Below, in pieces: positions 1 through 8,484 of a DNA stretch of 64,000 bases (the first letter of the stretch is position 1; every line of letters starts with the position of its first letter). The notes beneath the pieces were generated by a model. It made no database searches. It saw only the letters and a program-made list of their open reading frames with translations, and was not told where the DNA came from. The position numbers and the translations under genes were made by a program. Location: contig CAWIED010000001.1 of the NCBI GenBank assembly GCA_963835085.1, positions 372,001 to 436,000 on the forward strand, written 5' to 3'. The stretch is from JBDIAG01 sp963835085 (lineage in GTDB: Bacteria; Actinomycetota; Actinomycetes; Actinomycetales; CAWJMD01).

Positions 1-960
1 GGTGGCCACATCGCGGTAGACCAGGGCGCAGCAGTCGTAGGTGGCGAAGAGCCACTTGTGCGGGTCGACGATGAACGAGTCCGCGCGTTCGATGCCGGCG
101 TAGGCGGGGCGCAACATGGGCGAGGCCATCCCGGCCCCGCCGTAGGCCCCGTCGACGTGCAGCCACAGGCCGAACTCGCCACACACATCGGCGATGTCGG
201 CAAGGTCGTCGATGATGCCGGCGTTGGTGGTGCCCGCCGAGGCCACCACCGCGAAGACCCGCTCGGGCTCGGCAAGGTGGGCGCGGAGCTGGGCGCCGGT
301 GAGGTGCCCGAGCTCGTTCTCGGGCACGAGGATCACCTCGACGTCGAGAATCCTGGCGGCCGCCGCGACCGACGAGTGCGCACCGGCAGAGCAGGCGACC
401 TGCCAGCCCTTGGCAGGCTTGCCACCGCGGATCACCTGGGCGTGGTGGCGCGCCGCGGCCAGGGCCGAGAGGTTGCCGATGGTGCCGCCGGACACGAAGC
501 AGCCGCCGGCGCTCTCGGGCCAGCCCAGGAGGTCGATGATCCAGCCCAGGGCCTCGTTCTCGGCGTGAATGGCCCCGGCGCCGGACTCCCAGAGTCCGCC
601 GAAGATGTTGGCGCTCGCCGTGACCACGTCGAACGCCACCGCGGCACCGGTGGGCGCGGCCGGAATGTAGGCCAGGTTCATCGGGTCGTCCTGCGCGCGG
701 GTGGCGGGCTCGAGCACCGTCTCGAAGAGCTCGAGCGCGCGGCGGGCGCCGATGCCCGCCGGAGTGATCGTGCGGCCGGTGGCCTCGGCAAGCTCGGAGG
801 CCGGCCGCGCGGTCGTCTTGGGGTCTGACGCGCGCACGACCCGGTTCTCCGCCCACTCGAAGGCACCCGTGATGATGCGCGACTCGTCGCCCCACATGGG
901 CGCTCGGCGGCCCGCGAGCAGTGGTGCGTGGTGCGGGTGGTTGCCCGAGGACTCAGACAA
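1..960 (-). CDS. PLP-dependent decarboxylase (group II, aromatic-amino-acid/glutamate type), 3' end outside window
   Basis: Fold-type I PLP decarboxylase acting on an amino acid in the cytoplasm; the substrate cannot be told from sequence. The first 320 codons are present; families of this type run to about 470 residues, so the C-terminal third lies beyond base 1. Seen: HVDGAYGG substrate/PLP loop, the Schiff-base lysine in VDPHKWLF (Lys302), and SGGTIGNLSAL around the phosphate-binding region. The start is TTG at 960, chosen because GGAGGTGA lies a few bases upstream and the reading frame is conserved from there. It is last in a minus-strand run after argA (97 nt gap). A CCGTTAG/CTAACGG inverted repeat precedes it, so it may have its own promoter. 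Confidence 0.88.
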   Translation of the reverse strand, partial: MSESSGNHPHHAPLLAGRRAPMWGDESRIITGAFEWAENRVVRASDPKTTARPASELAEATGRTITPAGIGARRALELFETVLEPATRAQDDPMNLAYIPAAPTGAAVAFDVVTASANIFGGLWESGAGAIHAENEALGWIIDLLGWPESAGGCFVSGGTIGNLSALAAARHHAQVIRGGKPAKGWQVACSAGAHSSVAAAARILDVEVILVPENELGHLTGAQLRAHLAEPERVFAVVASAGTTNAGIIDDLADIADVCGEFGLWLHVDGAYGGAGMASPMLRPAYAGIERADSFIVDPHKWLFATYDCCALVYRDVAT

Positions 961-970
961 GAGGTCACCT

Positions 971-996
971 CCGTTAGATTGTTCGTACCCTAACGG
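971..996 (-). promoter_or_regulatory. Inverted repeat upstream of the PLP decarboxylase, possible operator
   Basis: CCGTTAG at 971-977 pairs with CTAACGG at 990-996 across 12 nt, directly before the Shine-Dalgarno of the decarboxylase. On the minus strand it contains TAGGGT, which fits an actinobacterial TANNNT -10. The operator role is inferred. Confidence 0.3.
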
Positions 997-1057
997 TTGG
1001 CGCGGGTCGGCACACGCTGGTTGGCCTGGGTGGGTGGTGCGGGAGCCTGCGGCTCGG

Positions 1058-2398
1058 CTACAGCTCGTCGATCAGGACGGTGGAGTTGCGGGCCTGGTCG
1101 TAGGTCAGCCGCCGCGGCGCAGGCAGATCGGCCGGCGTGCCAGGGACGAAGCCGTGCTGTACGAACCAGTGCGCGGTGCGGGTGGTGAGCGCGAACAGTC
1201 GGGTGAGGCCGTGCTCGCGGGCGGTAACCCGCGCACGACGCAGCAGGAAGGCCGCCAGGTCGCGGCTGCGGTAGTCGGGATGCACTGCGACACAGGCGAA
1301 CTCGGCGGCATCTTCGTCGGGATACTCCACCAGGGCGTTGCACGCGATGACGGTGCCGTCGCGCACCATCACGGTGAAGGTTTCGATGTCGAGCTCGAGC
1401 TGTTCCCGGCTGCGCGGCACCAGGATTCCGGCCTGTTCCAGGGGCCGGATCAGGTCGGCGATGCCACCGACGTCACGGATCGTGGCCGGCCGGATCGACT
1501 CGTAGTCGTCCTCCGCCGAGATCATCAGGCCACAGCCGTCGCGGGTGTAGAGCTCACGCAGCAGCGGGCTGGCCCCCTCGGTGCCGATCAGGTGGCTCCG
1601 GCGCACCCCGGCCCGGCAGGCGGCGACCGCGCCCCGCACGCAGTTGCGGTCTTCCACCGACAGCTGCCGGGTCTCGAGTTCGGCGGCCAGCAGCCGCTCT
1701 GCGGCCGAGAGCGAGAGCTGTCCTGCGTCGCCGGCCCCCGAGGCCAGCCGCCAGGAGCCGGGCTCGGACTCGATGACGAAGATCAGCTTGTCGGCGGCCA
1801 GCCCGGTGGCCACGGCCTCGGCCACATCGGCGTTGCGGAGGTTGAACGCCTCGCCCGTGGGGGAGTAGCCCACGGGGGAGATCAAGACGATCCGGTCGGT
1901 GCCCAGCGCATTGCGGATCTCGGCGATATCGACCCCGCGCACCACGCCGGTGAGCAGATGATCGACGCCGTCGCGCACGCCCACCGGCTGGGCGCTGACC
2001 CAGGTGCCGCCTACGACCTTGAGCTGGGCGCCGGCCATCGGGCTGCCCGCCAGGCTGCACGAGAGCCTGGCCTCGATGTCCATCCGCAGCACGCCGACCG
2101 CAGCCTTGACGGCGTGCATGCTGGGCTCGTCGGTGATCCGCAGGTCTCCCGCGAATCGCGACACGATGCCGCGAACGGCCAGCTCGGCCTCGATCTGCGG
2201 CCGCGCGCCGTGCACGAGCACCAGCCGCACCCCGAGGCTCGAGAGCAAGGCGATGTCGCCCAGCAGCCGCTCGACGTCGTCCCGGGCGCAGATCTCACCC
2301 GGAAAGGCGATGACGAACGTGCGGCCGTTATGGGCATGCACGTACGGCGCGGCACCGCGAATGGCGGCGACGAACGGCTCCCCGCCGATCGGCTGCAT
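1058..2398 (-). CDS. argA: N-acetylglutamate synthase, classical ArgA (kinase-like domain plus GNAT)
   Basis: Makes N-acetylglutamate from glutamate and acetyl-CoA, the first step of arginine synthesis. The 446 residues match the roughly 440 of E. coli ArgA. An amino-acid-kinase fold covers about residues 1-280 (LVLVHGARPQIEAEL; VLISPVGYSPTGEAFNL) and a GNAT acetyltransferase domain about 300-446 (CVAVHPDYRSRDLAAFLL as the acetyl-CoA loop region). The ATG at 2398 was chosen over an upstream in-frame start because it overlaps the thyX stop by one base (TGATG) and gives the family length. Most actinobacteria use ArgJ or short GNAT-only synthases, so the two-domain form is notable. Regulation by arginine through the kinase-like domain is known for the family, not shown here. 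Confidence 0.9.
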   Translation of the reverse strand: MQPIGGEPFVAAIRGAAPYVHAHNGRTFVIAFPGEICARDDVERLLGDIALLSSLGVRLVLVHGARPQIEAELAVRGIVSRFAGDLRITDEPSMHAVKAAVGVLRMDIEARLSCSLAGSPMAGAQLKVVGGTWVSAQPVGVRDGVDHLLTGVVRGVDIAEIRNALGTDRIVLISPVGYSPTGEAFNLRNADVAEAVATGLAADKLIFVIESEPGSWRLASGAGDAGQLSLSAAERLLAAELETRQLSVEDRNCVRGAVAACRAGVRRSHLIGTEGASPLLRELYTRDGCGLMISAEDDYESIRPATIRDVGGIADLIRPLEQAGILVPRSREQLELDIETFTVMVRDGTVIACNALVEYPDEDAAEFACVAVHPDYRSRDLAAFLLRRARVTAREHGLTRLFALTTRTAHWFVQHGFVPGTPADLPAPRRLTYDQARNSTVLIDEL

Positions 2399-3114
2399 CA
2401 GGGAGCGACCCGGCCGTTCTTCTCGAACGCCGCATGGGTGAGCGGCATGAGCCCGGCCCACAGCTCTTCCATCTGCTCGGCGCACAGCTCGATCTCGCGC
2501 TGCGGAAAGCTCGGATTGGCGGCGTGGTCGCGCTTGGTGCGCAACGACAGGAAGTTCATCAGCGAGCGGGCATTGAGGGTGACGTACATGGACGAGTAGA
2601 TCGTCAGCGGCAGAACGATTCTCGCCACTTCGCGGGCCACCCCGGCCGCCAGCATCGCCTGATAGGCCGCATAGGCCTGCCGACAGGCCGTCTCGGTCTG
2701 CTCGACCACCAGGGCGTGCTGTTCGGGGGTGCCGTCGACGAACTCGTACGCTCCCGGCTTGCCCTGCTGCACCAGGCGGCGCTCGGGGCCGGGCACGTAG
2801 AACACCGGGTTGAGTTCGCGGTAGCGGCCCGACTCCTCGTTGTACGAGGCGATGCGGTGCCGCATGAACTCGCGGAAGACGAAGATCGGGGCGTGCACGT
2901 AGAACGTCATCGAGTTGTGCTCGAACGGCGAGCCGTGCCGGTCGCGCATCAGGTAGTTGATGAGCCCCGTGGAGCGGGACGCGTCGGCGTCGAGCTGGTC
3001 GAGCGTCAGCTCGCCCTTGGTCGACACCCGTGCGGCGAACAGCACGTCGTTGTCGTGGGCGCTCGAGCGCACGAGCTCTACGGTGACGTCGGATCGAAAG
3101 GTCGGCTCACTCAC
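2398..3114 (-). CDS. thyX: Flavin-dependent thymidylate synthase ThyX
   Basis: Converts dUMP to dTMP using FAD, NADPH and methylenetetrahydrofolate. The signature RHRxxSxxxxSxR is complete at residues 85-97, and the length (238 aa) is normal. The gene lies 27 nt after the PPi-phosphofructokinase and its stop overlaps the argA start, so the three are probably cotranscribed. Actinobacteria commonly carry thyX; no thyA is visible in the window. Confidence 0.96.
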   Translation of the reverse strand: MSEPTFRSDVTVELVRSSAHDNDVLFAARVSTKGELTLDQLDADASRSTGLINYLMRDRHGSPFEHNSMTFYVHAPIFVFREFMRHRIASYNEESGRYRELNPVFYVPGPERRLVQQGKPGAYEFVDGTPEQHALVVEQTETACRQAYAAYQAMLAAGVAREVARIVLPLTIYSSMYVTLNARSLMNFLSLRTKRDHAANPSFPQREIELCAEQMEELWAGLMPLTHAAFEKNGRVAP

Positions 3115-3141
3115 GGCAGTCGAGCGTAGTTGGCGTCCCGC

Positions 3142-4371
3142 TCAATGAGCGGTTGGCTCGCCCACTGGCTGGCCGATGCCGGCCAGCAGCTCGGTGAACC
3201 AGGGCTGGGTGGTGTCGAAGGCCTTGTGCCCGGCGATGCGCTCGAACTCGATGACGCGCAACTCGTCGTCGCGTTCCTCGTCGTTGCCGACCACGCCGGG
3301 CTCTGCGGCCAGGGCGGCGCTGACCGCGACGTCGCACATCTGCTTGATGAGCGCCCGGTCGGCCTCGTTGGCGGGTGCCGATCGGGAGAAGTATCCCGAC
3401 TTCTGCACCATCTGCTTCTCCGCCTCCAGGTCGCCGGCGAAGGCCTTGGCGAACCATTGGCCCGGGTTGATCTTGTCGATCATCACGTGCCCGAACGGGT
3501 CTCGCTGCACGGTGTGCCCGCGGGCCTCCATGTTGGCCACGATCTCGGGCACTCCAGCGCCTTCGGAGAGGAAGATGTTGACGCAGCCGTGCTCGTCCAT
3601 GACCTTGCGCAGCCGCTCGGCCTCGCTGGCGAGGTCGATGACCAGCTCGGGGATGTAGACGGCGTGCACGGCCCATCGCTGCGGCGTGAGCCCGATGCCC
3701 GGCAGCCACTCCTGCTGGGCGTGCCAGGCCATGTACTCGCGGGCGGCCGCCGCGGTCAGCCAGCCGCAGGCGCGCCCCATCACCTCGTGCACGATGAGCA
3801 TCCGCGGGTTCGACCCGTGTTCGGCCAGCACGTTCTGGGCGAACCGCGACGCCTCGGCGGCGGCTGTCATTGCACCCAGGCTCTGCCGGATGGGCACCAC
3901 ATCGTTGTCGATGGTCTTGGGCAGGCCCACCACCGTGAGCTCGAAGTCGTGCTCGCGCAGATAGGCCGCCAGATCGGCCGCGGTCGTGTTGGTGTCGTCG
4001 CCGCCTATCGTGTGCAGCACATCGATGCCGTCGCTGCGCAGCCGCTCGGCCGCTACCTGTAGCGCCGACTCACCCTCGCGGATCAGTCCCCGCTTGAGAC
4101 AGTCGGCGTCGTTGGTGAGCTTGACCCGGCTGTTGCCCAAGGGGCTGCCCCCGTAGCGCTGCAGCAGGCCGGCTCCGGCGCGCACGTCGTCGTCCACCAC
4201 GACCTTGTCGCCCTGGAGCAGTCCGTAGTAGCCGTGCCGGTAGCCGACGATCTCGATGGACGGGTCGACCTCGGTGTAGCGCTCGATGAGGTAGCCGACG
4301 GCTGAGGACAGGCAGGGAGCGTAACCGCCGGCGGTGAGCAGGGCGACGCGACGTGGAGGCATGGCCGTCAT
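3142..4371 (-). CDS. pfp: PPi-dependent 6-phosphofructokinase
   Basis: Reversible phosphorylation of fructose 6-phosphate with pyrophosphate. The phosphoryl-donor motif reads GGDDT at residues 123-127; the second Asp in place of the Gly of GGDG is typical of PPi users. PKTIDND (151-157) holds the catalytic Asp pair, and GRACGWL and FLSEGAG follow as in the family. Length 409 aa. The first of two nearby ATGs (4371, 4362) is taken as start; neither has a strong ribosome site. PPi-PFK is a hallmark of propionibacteria but also occurs in other actinomycetes. Confidence 0.93.
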   Translation of the reverse strand: MTAMPPRRVALLTAGGYAPCLSSAVGYLIERYTEVDPSIEIVGYRHGYYGLLQGDKVVVDDDVRAGAGLLQRYGGSPLGNSRVKLTNDADCLKRGLIREGESALQVAAERLRSDGIDVLHTIGGDDTNTTAADLAAYLREHDFELTVVGLPKTIDNDVVPIRQSLGAMTAAAEASRFAQNVLAEHGSNPRMLIVHEVMGRACGWLTAAAAREYMAWHAQQEWLPGIGLTPQRWAVHAVYIPELVIDLASEAERLRKVMDEHGCVNIFLSEGAGVPEIVANMEARGHTVQRDPFGHVMIDKINPGQWFAKAFAGDLEAEKQMVQKSGYFSRSAPANEADRALIKQMCDVAVSAALAAEPGVVGNDEERDDELRVIEFERIAGHKAFDTTQPWFTELLAGIGQPVGEPTAH

Positions 4372-4428
4372 CCTAGGGCGCGCCCTCAGGCTTATCTCTG
4401 GTCTGTCCCCCGCCAGGGAGTGCCGGGC

Positions 4429-6393
4429 TCAGCCGGGCAGGGCGCTGAGCATCTGCCGCATGATCGGCCCTGCTGTCTTGGCACCGGACTGGCCGTCGGC
4501 CACCAGCACGCACACGGCTAGATCGCCGCGGGCGGCCACCATCCAGGCGTGCACCGCTGGGGGTGTGGCGTTGCCGTACTCAGCGGTTCCCGTCTTGGCG
4601 ATGACGGAGCCGCCCAGCCCGGCGAGCACCCGGCCGGTGCCTGAGGTGACGACGGCGGCCATCATCGACCTCAGTTCAGCCGCTTCCGCGGCGGTCAAGG
4701 GTTTGGCGGGTGCCGTGGCCGCCGGCGGGGCCGGGTCGTCCACGAGCCGGGGCGTGACCGGAGAACCGTTGACGATGGACGCCGCCACCGCCGCCATGGC
4801 GATCGGGGAAGCCGTCACCTTGCCCTGCCCGATGAAGGCGGCGGCGTTCTCGGTGGCGCTTGCGTCGGTGGGCGCGGAGCCGGTGAAGACGTCTGCACCG
4901 CTGGCCTTGGCGTCCCAGCCGAAGCCCAGACTGGCTGCGGCAGAGGCGAGTTGGTCTGGGCTGATCTTCTGCTTGAGGGCTGTTCCGATGAAGGCGGTGT
5001 TGCACGATTCGGCGAGCGCCTGGCGCAACGTCATGGTGCCGGCCCCATTGGCAGGAAAGTCGCTGTCATTGCCGAACGCGCGCCCGTTCACCGTGATCGT
5101 GCCCGGGCACTCCACTGGCGAGTCGGGAGTCAGGCCGCTGCGCAGGAGCGCCAGCGAGGTCACCAGCTTGAAGGTGGAACCGGGGGCGTATCGGCCCAGC
5201 GTCGAGGTGGAGTAGCCCTGACCGCCCGGCCCGCTCGCGGCGGCGAGCACCTCACCGGTGCTCGGCTTGATGACCACGATGGCGCTGGCCGGTTTCACCC
5301 CCGCCAGCAGCGTCTCGGCGTTCGACTCGATCGTCGGGTCGAACGTGGTCTGCAGCGGGCTGCCCGGCACCGCCGGCACCTTGAAGAGCGTGTGTGCCGG
5401 GCCCCCGCTGCCGCTGGCCACCACCGCGACGCCGGGCTGGCCGGCAAGCCGGGAGTCGTAGCGTGCCTGCAGGCCCGACAACCCCACTTGATCGCTGGCC
5501 GCATAGTCGGGGTTCTTCTTGAGCAGCTCAGCAGTCACGGCGCCCACGCTGCCGAGGATCGGCCGGGCGAACTCGCGGGTGGGCGCCAAGGACTGTTGGC
5601 CCTGGATGGCCGTGGCGCCGGGAATCGTGGGGTAGGTCGCCCTGATCGCGGGTGGGACGGAATCGGCCCGCAACACGAGGCCCTCGACGAACTGCTTGGG
5701 GCCGGCCTTGACCACCTGGCCGGCGTACGAGTCCGCATTGATGCCCAGCAGGGCGGCTAACGCCCGCGCGGACGCCGGAGCCTGGGCGGCGGGGATGGCG
5801 CCGCGATCGATGCCGAAGCGCACCACCGGTCGGTTCGTGACGAGGGCGACGTTGCCGGCACCGTTGATGTCGGCGCGTGCCGGTTGCGAACGCTGCAGGC
5901 TGAGCGTGTCGCCCGCGGTCACATCGGCCACCAGGGAGGGCGCCCAGCGCACGGCCCAGCCTTGGTCGCCTTCCACAAGCTGGGCCGTGGTGTCGTACGT
6001 CCAGGTGCCGGTGCGGCCGGGGCCGGCAGGCACCTTCCACGTGTGCTTGAGCGTTGCGGTGGTGGCGTTGGCGCCGGTGGAGTCCTTGGCCGGCTTGCGC
6101 ACGCTCGTCACGCTCACGGTCTCGCTCAGCTTGCTCAGCCCTGCCGTGATCGACGTCAGCTCGGCGCCCGCCCGCTTGGCGGTAGTGCCGGTGAAGGGCA
6201 CGGCGTCCAGCTTGCCGCTGGCGAGTCCCTTGGCCAGGGAGTCGGCCACATCGCCGGCGCTGGGGCCCCCGCACGCGGTCAGCGTCGTGAGCGTCAAGGT
6301 GAGACTCGCCAGCGCCATCACCGCCCCTGCCGGGCGGGCCGACAGTCGCCGCGATGGACGGGGGAAAGGGAAAACGGCCATGCCCTCGATCAC
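4429..6393 (-). CDS. Transpeptidase penicillin-binding lipoprotein with MecA_N-like N-terminal domain
   Basis: D,D-transpeptidase anchored to the outer face of the membrane. A signal peptide ends in the lipobox LTAC with Cys41. About residues 45-165 look like the NTF2-like MecA_N domain, followed by a dimerisation region and the transpeptidase domain with all three motifs: STFK at 406-409, SCN at 463-465, KTG at 600-602. Start GTG at 6393 (AGGA 8 nt upstream) or ATG at 6381. This architecture resembles mycobacterial PbpA/Rv2864c-type lipoproteins and staphylococcal PBP2a, not the division PBP FtsI, which is separately encoded at 36755. It lies 57 nt before the phosphofructokinase gene on the same strand. 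Confidence 0.92.
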   Translation of the reverse strand: MIEGMAVFPFPRPSRRLSARPAGAVMALASLTLTLTTLTACGGPSAGDVADSLAKGLASGKLDAVPFTGTTAKRAGAELTSITAGLSKLSETVSVTSVRKPAKDSTGANATTATLKHTWKVPAGPGRTGTWTYDTTAQLVEGDQGWAVRWAPSLVADVTAGDTLSLQRSQPARADINGAGNVALVTNRPVVRFGIDRGAIPAAQAPASARALAALLGINADSYAGQVVKAGPKQFVEGLVLRADSVPPAIRATYPTIPGATAIQGQQSLAPTREFARPILGSVGAVTAELLKKNPDYAASDQVGLSGLQARYDSRLAGQPGVAVVASGSGGPAHTLFKVPAVPGSPLQTTFDPTIESNAETLLAGVKPASAIVVIKPSTGEVLAAASGPGGQGYSTSTLGRYAPGSTFKLVTSLALLRSGLTPDSPVECPGTITVNGRAFGNDSDFPANGAGTMTLRQALAESCNTAFIGTALKQKISPDQLASAAASLGFGWDAKASGADVFTGSAPTDASATENAAAFIGQGKVTASPIAMAAVAASIVNGSPVTPRLVDDPAPPAATAPAKPLTAAEAAELRSMMAAVVTSGTGRVLAGLGGSVIAKTGTAEYGNATPPAVHAWMVAARGDLAVCVLVADGQSGAKTAGPIMRQMLSALPG

Positions 6394-6543
6394 ATCACGT
6401 CCTGCGTCCCCGCCGGGTGCCGGGCGACGCAGACACGGTCTTCACGGCCTGCCTCCGTGAGCCACAGCAACCTGGGCGCCGAAGATCCGGCCGTAACCTT
6501 CGACGCCCCCGCGCGCAGCCGTACGCCGGTCGGTGTGTGGCGC

Positions 6544-6813
6544 TCAGTGACTGAGGCTGGAGCGACCGCGGCCGCGGATGGCCACGATGCCGAACACGCC
6601 CACAGCTGCCAGCACAACCTGGATGATCAGCGTGAGGATGAAACTCGAGGTTCCGATGGCTCCTGCGATGGCATCGCCGATCAACGCCGCGATAATCCCG
6701 ATGACCATCGTCAGCCAGATGGGAATGTTCTGCCTGCCCGGCACCACGAGCCGGCCCAGCGCACCCACGATGAGGCCCACGACGATCGCACTGATAATGC
6801 CTGAAATGGCCAT
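6544..6813 (-). CDS. GlsB/YeaQ/YmgE family stress-associated membrane protein
   Basis: Eighty-nine residues with three hydrophobic helices and the family pattern of a glycine-rich first helix (GLIVGALGRLVVPG), a second segment starting PIWLTMVIGI and a third ending FGIVAIRGRGR. It is often called transglycosylase-associated protein, but no enzymatic activity is known; stress induction is reported in some family members. The start at 6813 gives the family length; a long upstream extension of the same frame is rejected because it is unlike any relative. It is divergent from aroG across 242 nt. Confidence 0.85.
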   Translation of the reverse strand: MAISGIISAIVVGLIVGALGRLVVPGRQNIPIWLTMVIGIIAALIGDAIAGAIGTSSFILTLIIQVVLAAVGVFGIVAIRGRGRSSLSH

Positions 6814-7055
6814 TACGCCAACCTTTCTCGTCTGGTCGCCCGGTTGCGGCCATACGTAGTAAGCATGCGCCCGGTTGGTCATGGTCACCACTCGAGATGG
6901 GGGTCTGCCTCGAGCCGGTACCCAGTCGTTACGAACCGTCGTGAAGCACCCCGAAGGGCCAAAAATGGGTTTCCAATTACCGGCAATTCGCACCAGACCA
7001 CTCGACGGCCCTCTCGGCGTCGGGAGCCGACCGGCAGACGCATAGGCTGTAGCCC
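6814..7055. other. Divergent intergenic region between the GlsB-like gene and aroG
   Basis: 242 nt without a credible ORF. It must carry promoters in both directions. An AT-richer stretch near 6955-6990 could hold a core promoter, but no clear -35/-10 pair stands out. Confidence 0.4.
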
Positions 7056-8426
7056 GTGAGCACGGTGCAACTAGACGACCTTCTGGCAGCCGGACATGAC
7101 GCGACCGGTCTGGACGCCTACCGGGCACTGCTGGCGGCCCAGCAGCCGGCCTGGCCGGATGCCGACGAGCTCGAGCGCGCCTGTGCGACGCTTCGCTCGT
7201 TTCCGCCGCTGGTGTTCGCCGGAGAGGCGGACCTGCTGCGCTCGCGACTGGCCGATGCGGCCGCCGGCAAGGCTTTTCTGCTGCAGGGCGGAGACTGCGC
7301 CGAGACGTTCGCCGACGCCACCGCCGATTCCATCCGCAACCGGGTCAAGACGATCCTGCAGATGGCAGTGGTGCTGACGTATGGCGCCTCGATGCCGGTG
7401 ATCAAGATGGGCCGGATGGCCGGCCAGTTCGCCAAGCCGCGCTCGTCCGAATCGGAGACCCGGGGCGGGATGACCCTGCCGGCTTACCGTGGCGACGCCG
7501 TCAACGACTACGCCTTCACGTCGCAGGCGCGCACGCCCGACCCGCAGCGTCTGGTGCGGGCCTACCACACCTCGGCCGCCACCCTGAATCTCATTCGGGC
7601 CTTCACCACAGGCGGCTACGCCGACCTGCGCCAGGTGCATGAGTGGAACAAGGGCTTCGCCACCTCCTCGGCCAATCAGCGCTACGACGCCCTCGCCGGC
7701 GACATCGACCGGGCCATGTCGTTCATGCAGGCCTGCGGTGCCGACTTCGACACCTTGCGCACCGTGGAGTTCTTCTCCTCCCACGAGGCGTTGCTGCTCG
7801 ACTACGAGCGTGCGCTCACCCGCATCGACTCCCGCACCGGCAAGCCATACGACGTGTCGGCGCACTTCGTGTGGATCGGCGAGCGCACCCGCCAGCTCGA
7901 CGGCGCGCACGTCGACTTCCTCTCCCGGGTGCGCAACCCGATCGGGGTCAAGCTCGGGCCTACGGCCACCGGCGACGACGCGTTGCGGTTGATCGACAAG
8001 CTCAACCCCGAACGCGAGCCGGGACGGCTGACCTTCATCACGCGGATGGGCGCGGGCAAGATCCGGGACGCGCTGCCGCCGATCCTGGCCCGGGTGGCCG
8101 AGGCCGGGGAGGCCCCGGTGTGGGTCTGCGATCCCATGCACGGCAACGGGATCACCTCGCCCAGCGGCTACAAGACCCGGCGGTTCGACGACGTCATGGA
8201 CGAGATGCGCGGCTTCTTCGAGTCCCATGCCGAGGCAGGCACTGTGCCCGGCGGCCTGCACATGGAGCTCACGGGGGAGAACGTCACGGAGATCCTCGGC
8301 GGGTTCGAAGACATCTCCGATGCCGATCTGGCCACCCGCTACGAGAGTCTGTGCGACCCGCGGCTCAACCACCAGCAGTCGCTGGAGCTGGCCTTCCTCG
8401 TCTCGGACTACCTGCGCCACGCGTGA
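7056..8426 (+). CDS. aroG: 3-deoxy-7-phosphoheptulonate (DAHP) synthase, class II
   Basis: Condenses phosphoenolpyruvate and erythrose 4-phosphate, the entry to the shikimate pathway. This is the plant-like class II form used by actinobacteria: QGGDCAE (77-83), KMGRMAGQFAKPRS, VDFLSRVRNPIGVKLGP, and DPMHGN near the C-terminal metal site. 456 aa, GTG start. In mycobacteria the orthologue lies close to a Ser/Thr kinase gene, as here. The 3' end is tandemly duplicated beyond the stop codon (see the repeat entry at 8412). Confidence 0.96.
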   Translation: MSTVQLDDLLAAGHDATGLDAYRALLAAQQPAWPDADELERACATLRSFPPLVFAGEADLLRSRLADAAAGKAFLLQGGDCAETFADATADSIRNRVKTILQMAVVLTYGASMPVIKMGRMAGQFAKPRSSESETRGGMTLPAYRGDAVNDYAFTSQARTPDPQRLVRAYHTSAATLNLIRAFTTGGYADLRQVHEWNKGFATSSANQRYDALAGDIDRAMSFMQACGADFDTLRTVEFFSSHEALLLDYERALTRIDSRTGKPYDVSAHFVWIGERTRQLDGAHVDFLSRVRNPIGVKLGPTATGDDALRLIDKLNPEREPGRLTFITRMGAGKIRDALPPILARVAEAGEAPVWVCDPMHGNGITSPSGYKTRRFDDVMDEMRGFFESHAEAGTVPGGLHMELTGENVTEILGGFEDISDADLATRYESLCDPRLNHQQSLELAFLVSDYLRHA

Positions 8427-8464
8427 ACCTGCCTCACGCGTAAGCCCTGCGCTACGCGTGAGGC
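8412..8464. repeat. 17-bp tandem repeat spanning the aroG stop codon
   Basis: Three imperfect copies at 8412-8428, 8429-8445 and 8447-8463. The first is the coding end of aroG (LRHA and stop); the others lie beyond it. Shared core is CTGCnCnACGCGT. Confidence 0.7.
8431..8464. terminator. Bidirectional hairpin between convergent aroG and PASTA kinase
   Basis: GCCTCACGCGTA at 8431-8442 pairs perfectly with TACGCGTGAGGC at 8453-8464 over a 10-nt loop, between two convergent genes. There is no T-run, as is common for actinobacterial terminators. It is built from repeat units 2 and 3 of the aroG end duplication. Confidence 0.6.
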
Positions 8465-8484
8465 CTGCCCCCGCGGGAGCGCGG

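Noticed and set aside
701..2599. 632-residue open frame on the plus strand
   Set aside because: Antisense to argA and thyX, whose motifs are unambiguous; high-GC antisense frames stay open by codon bias.
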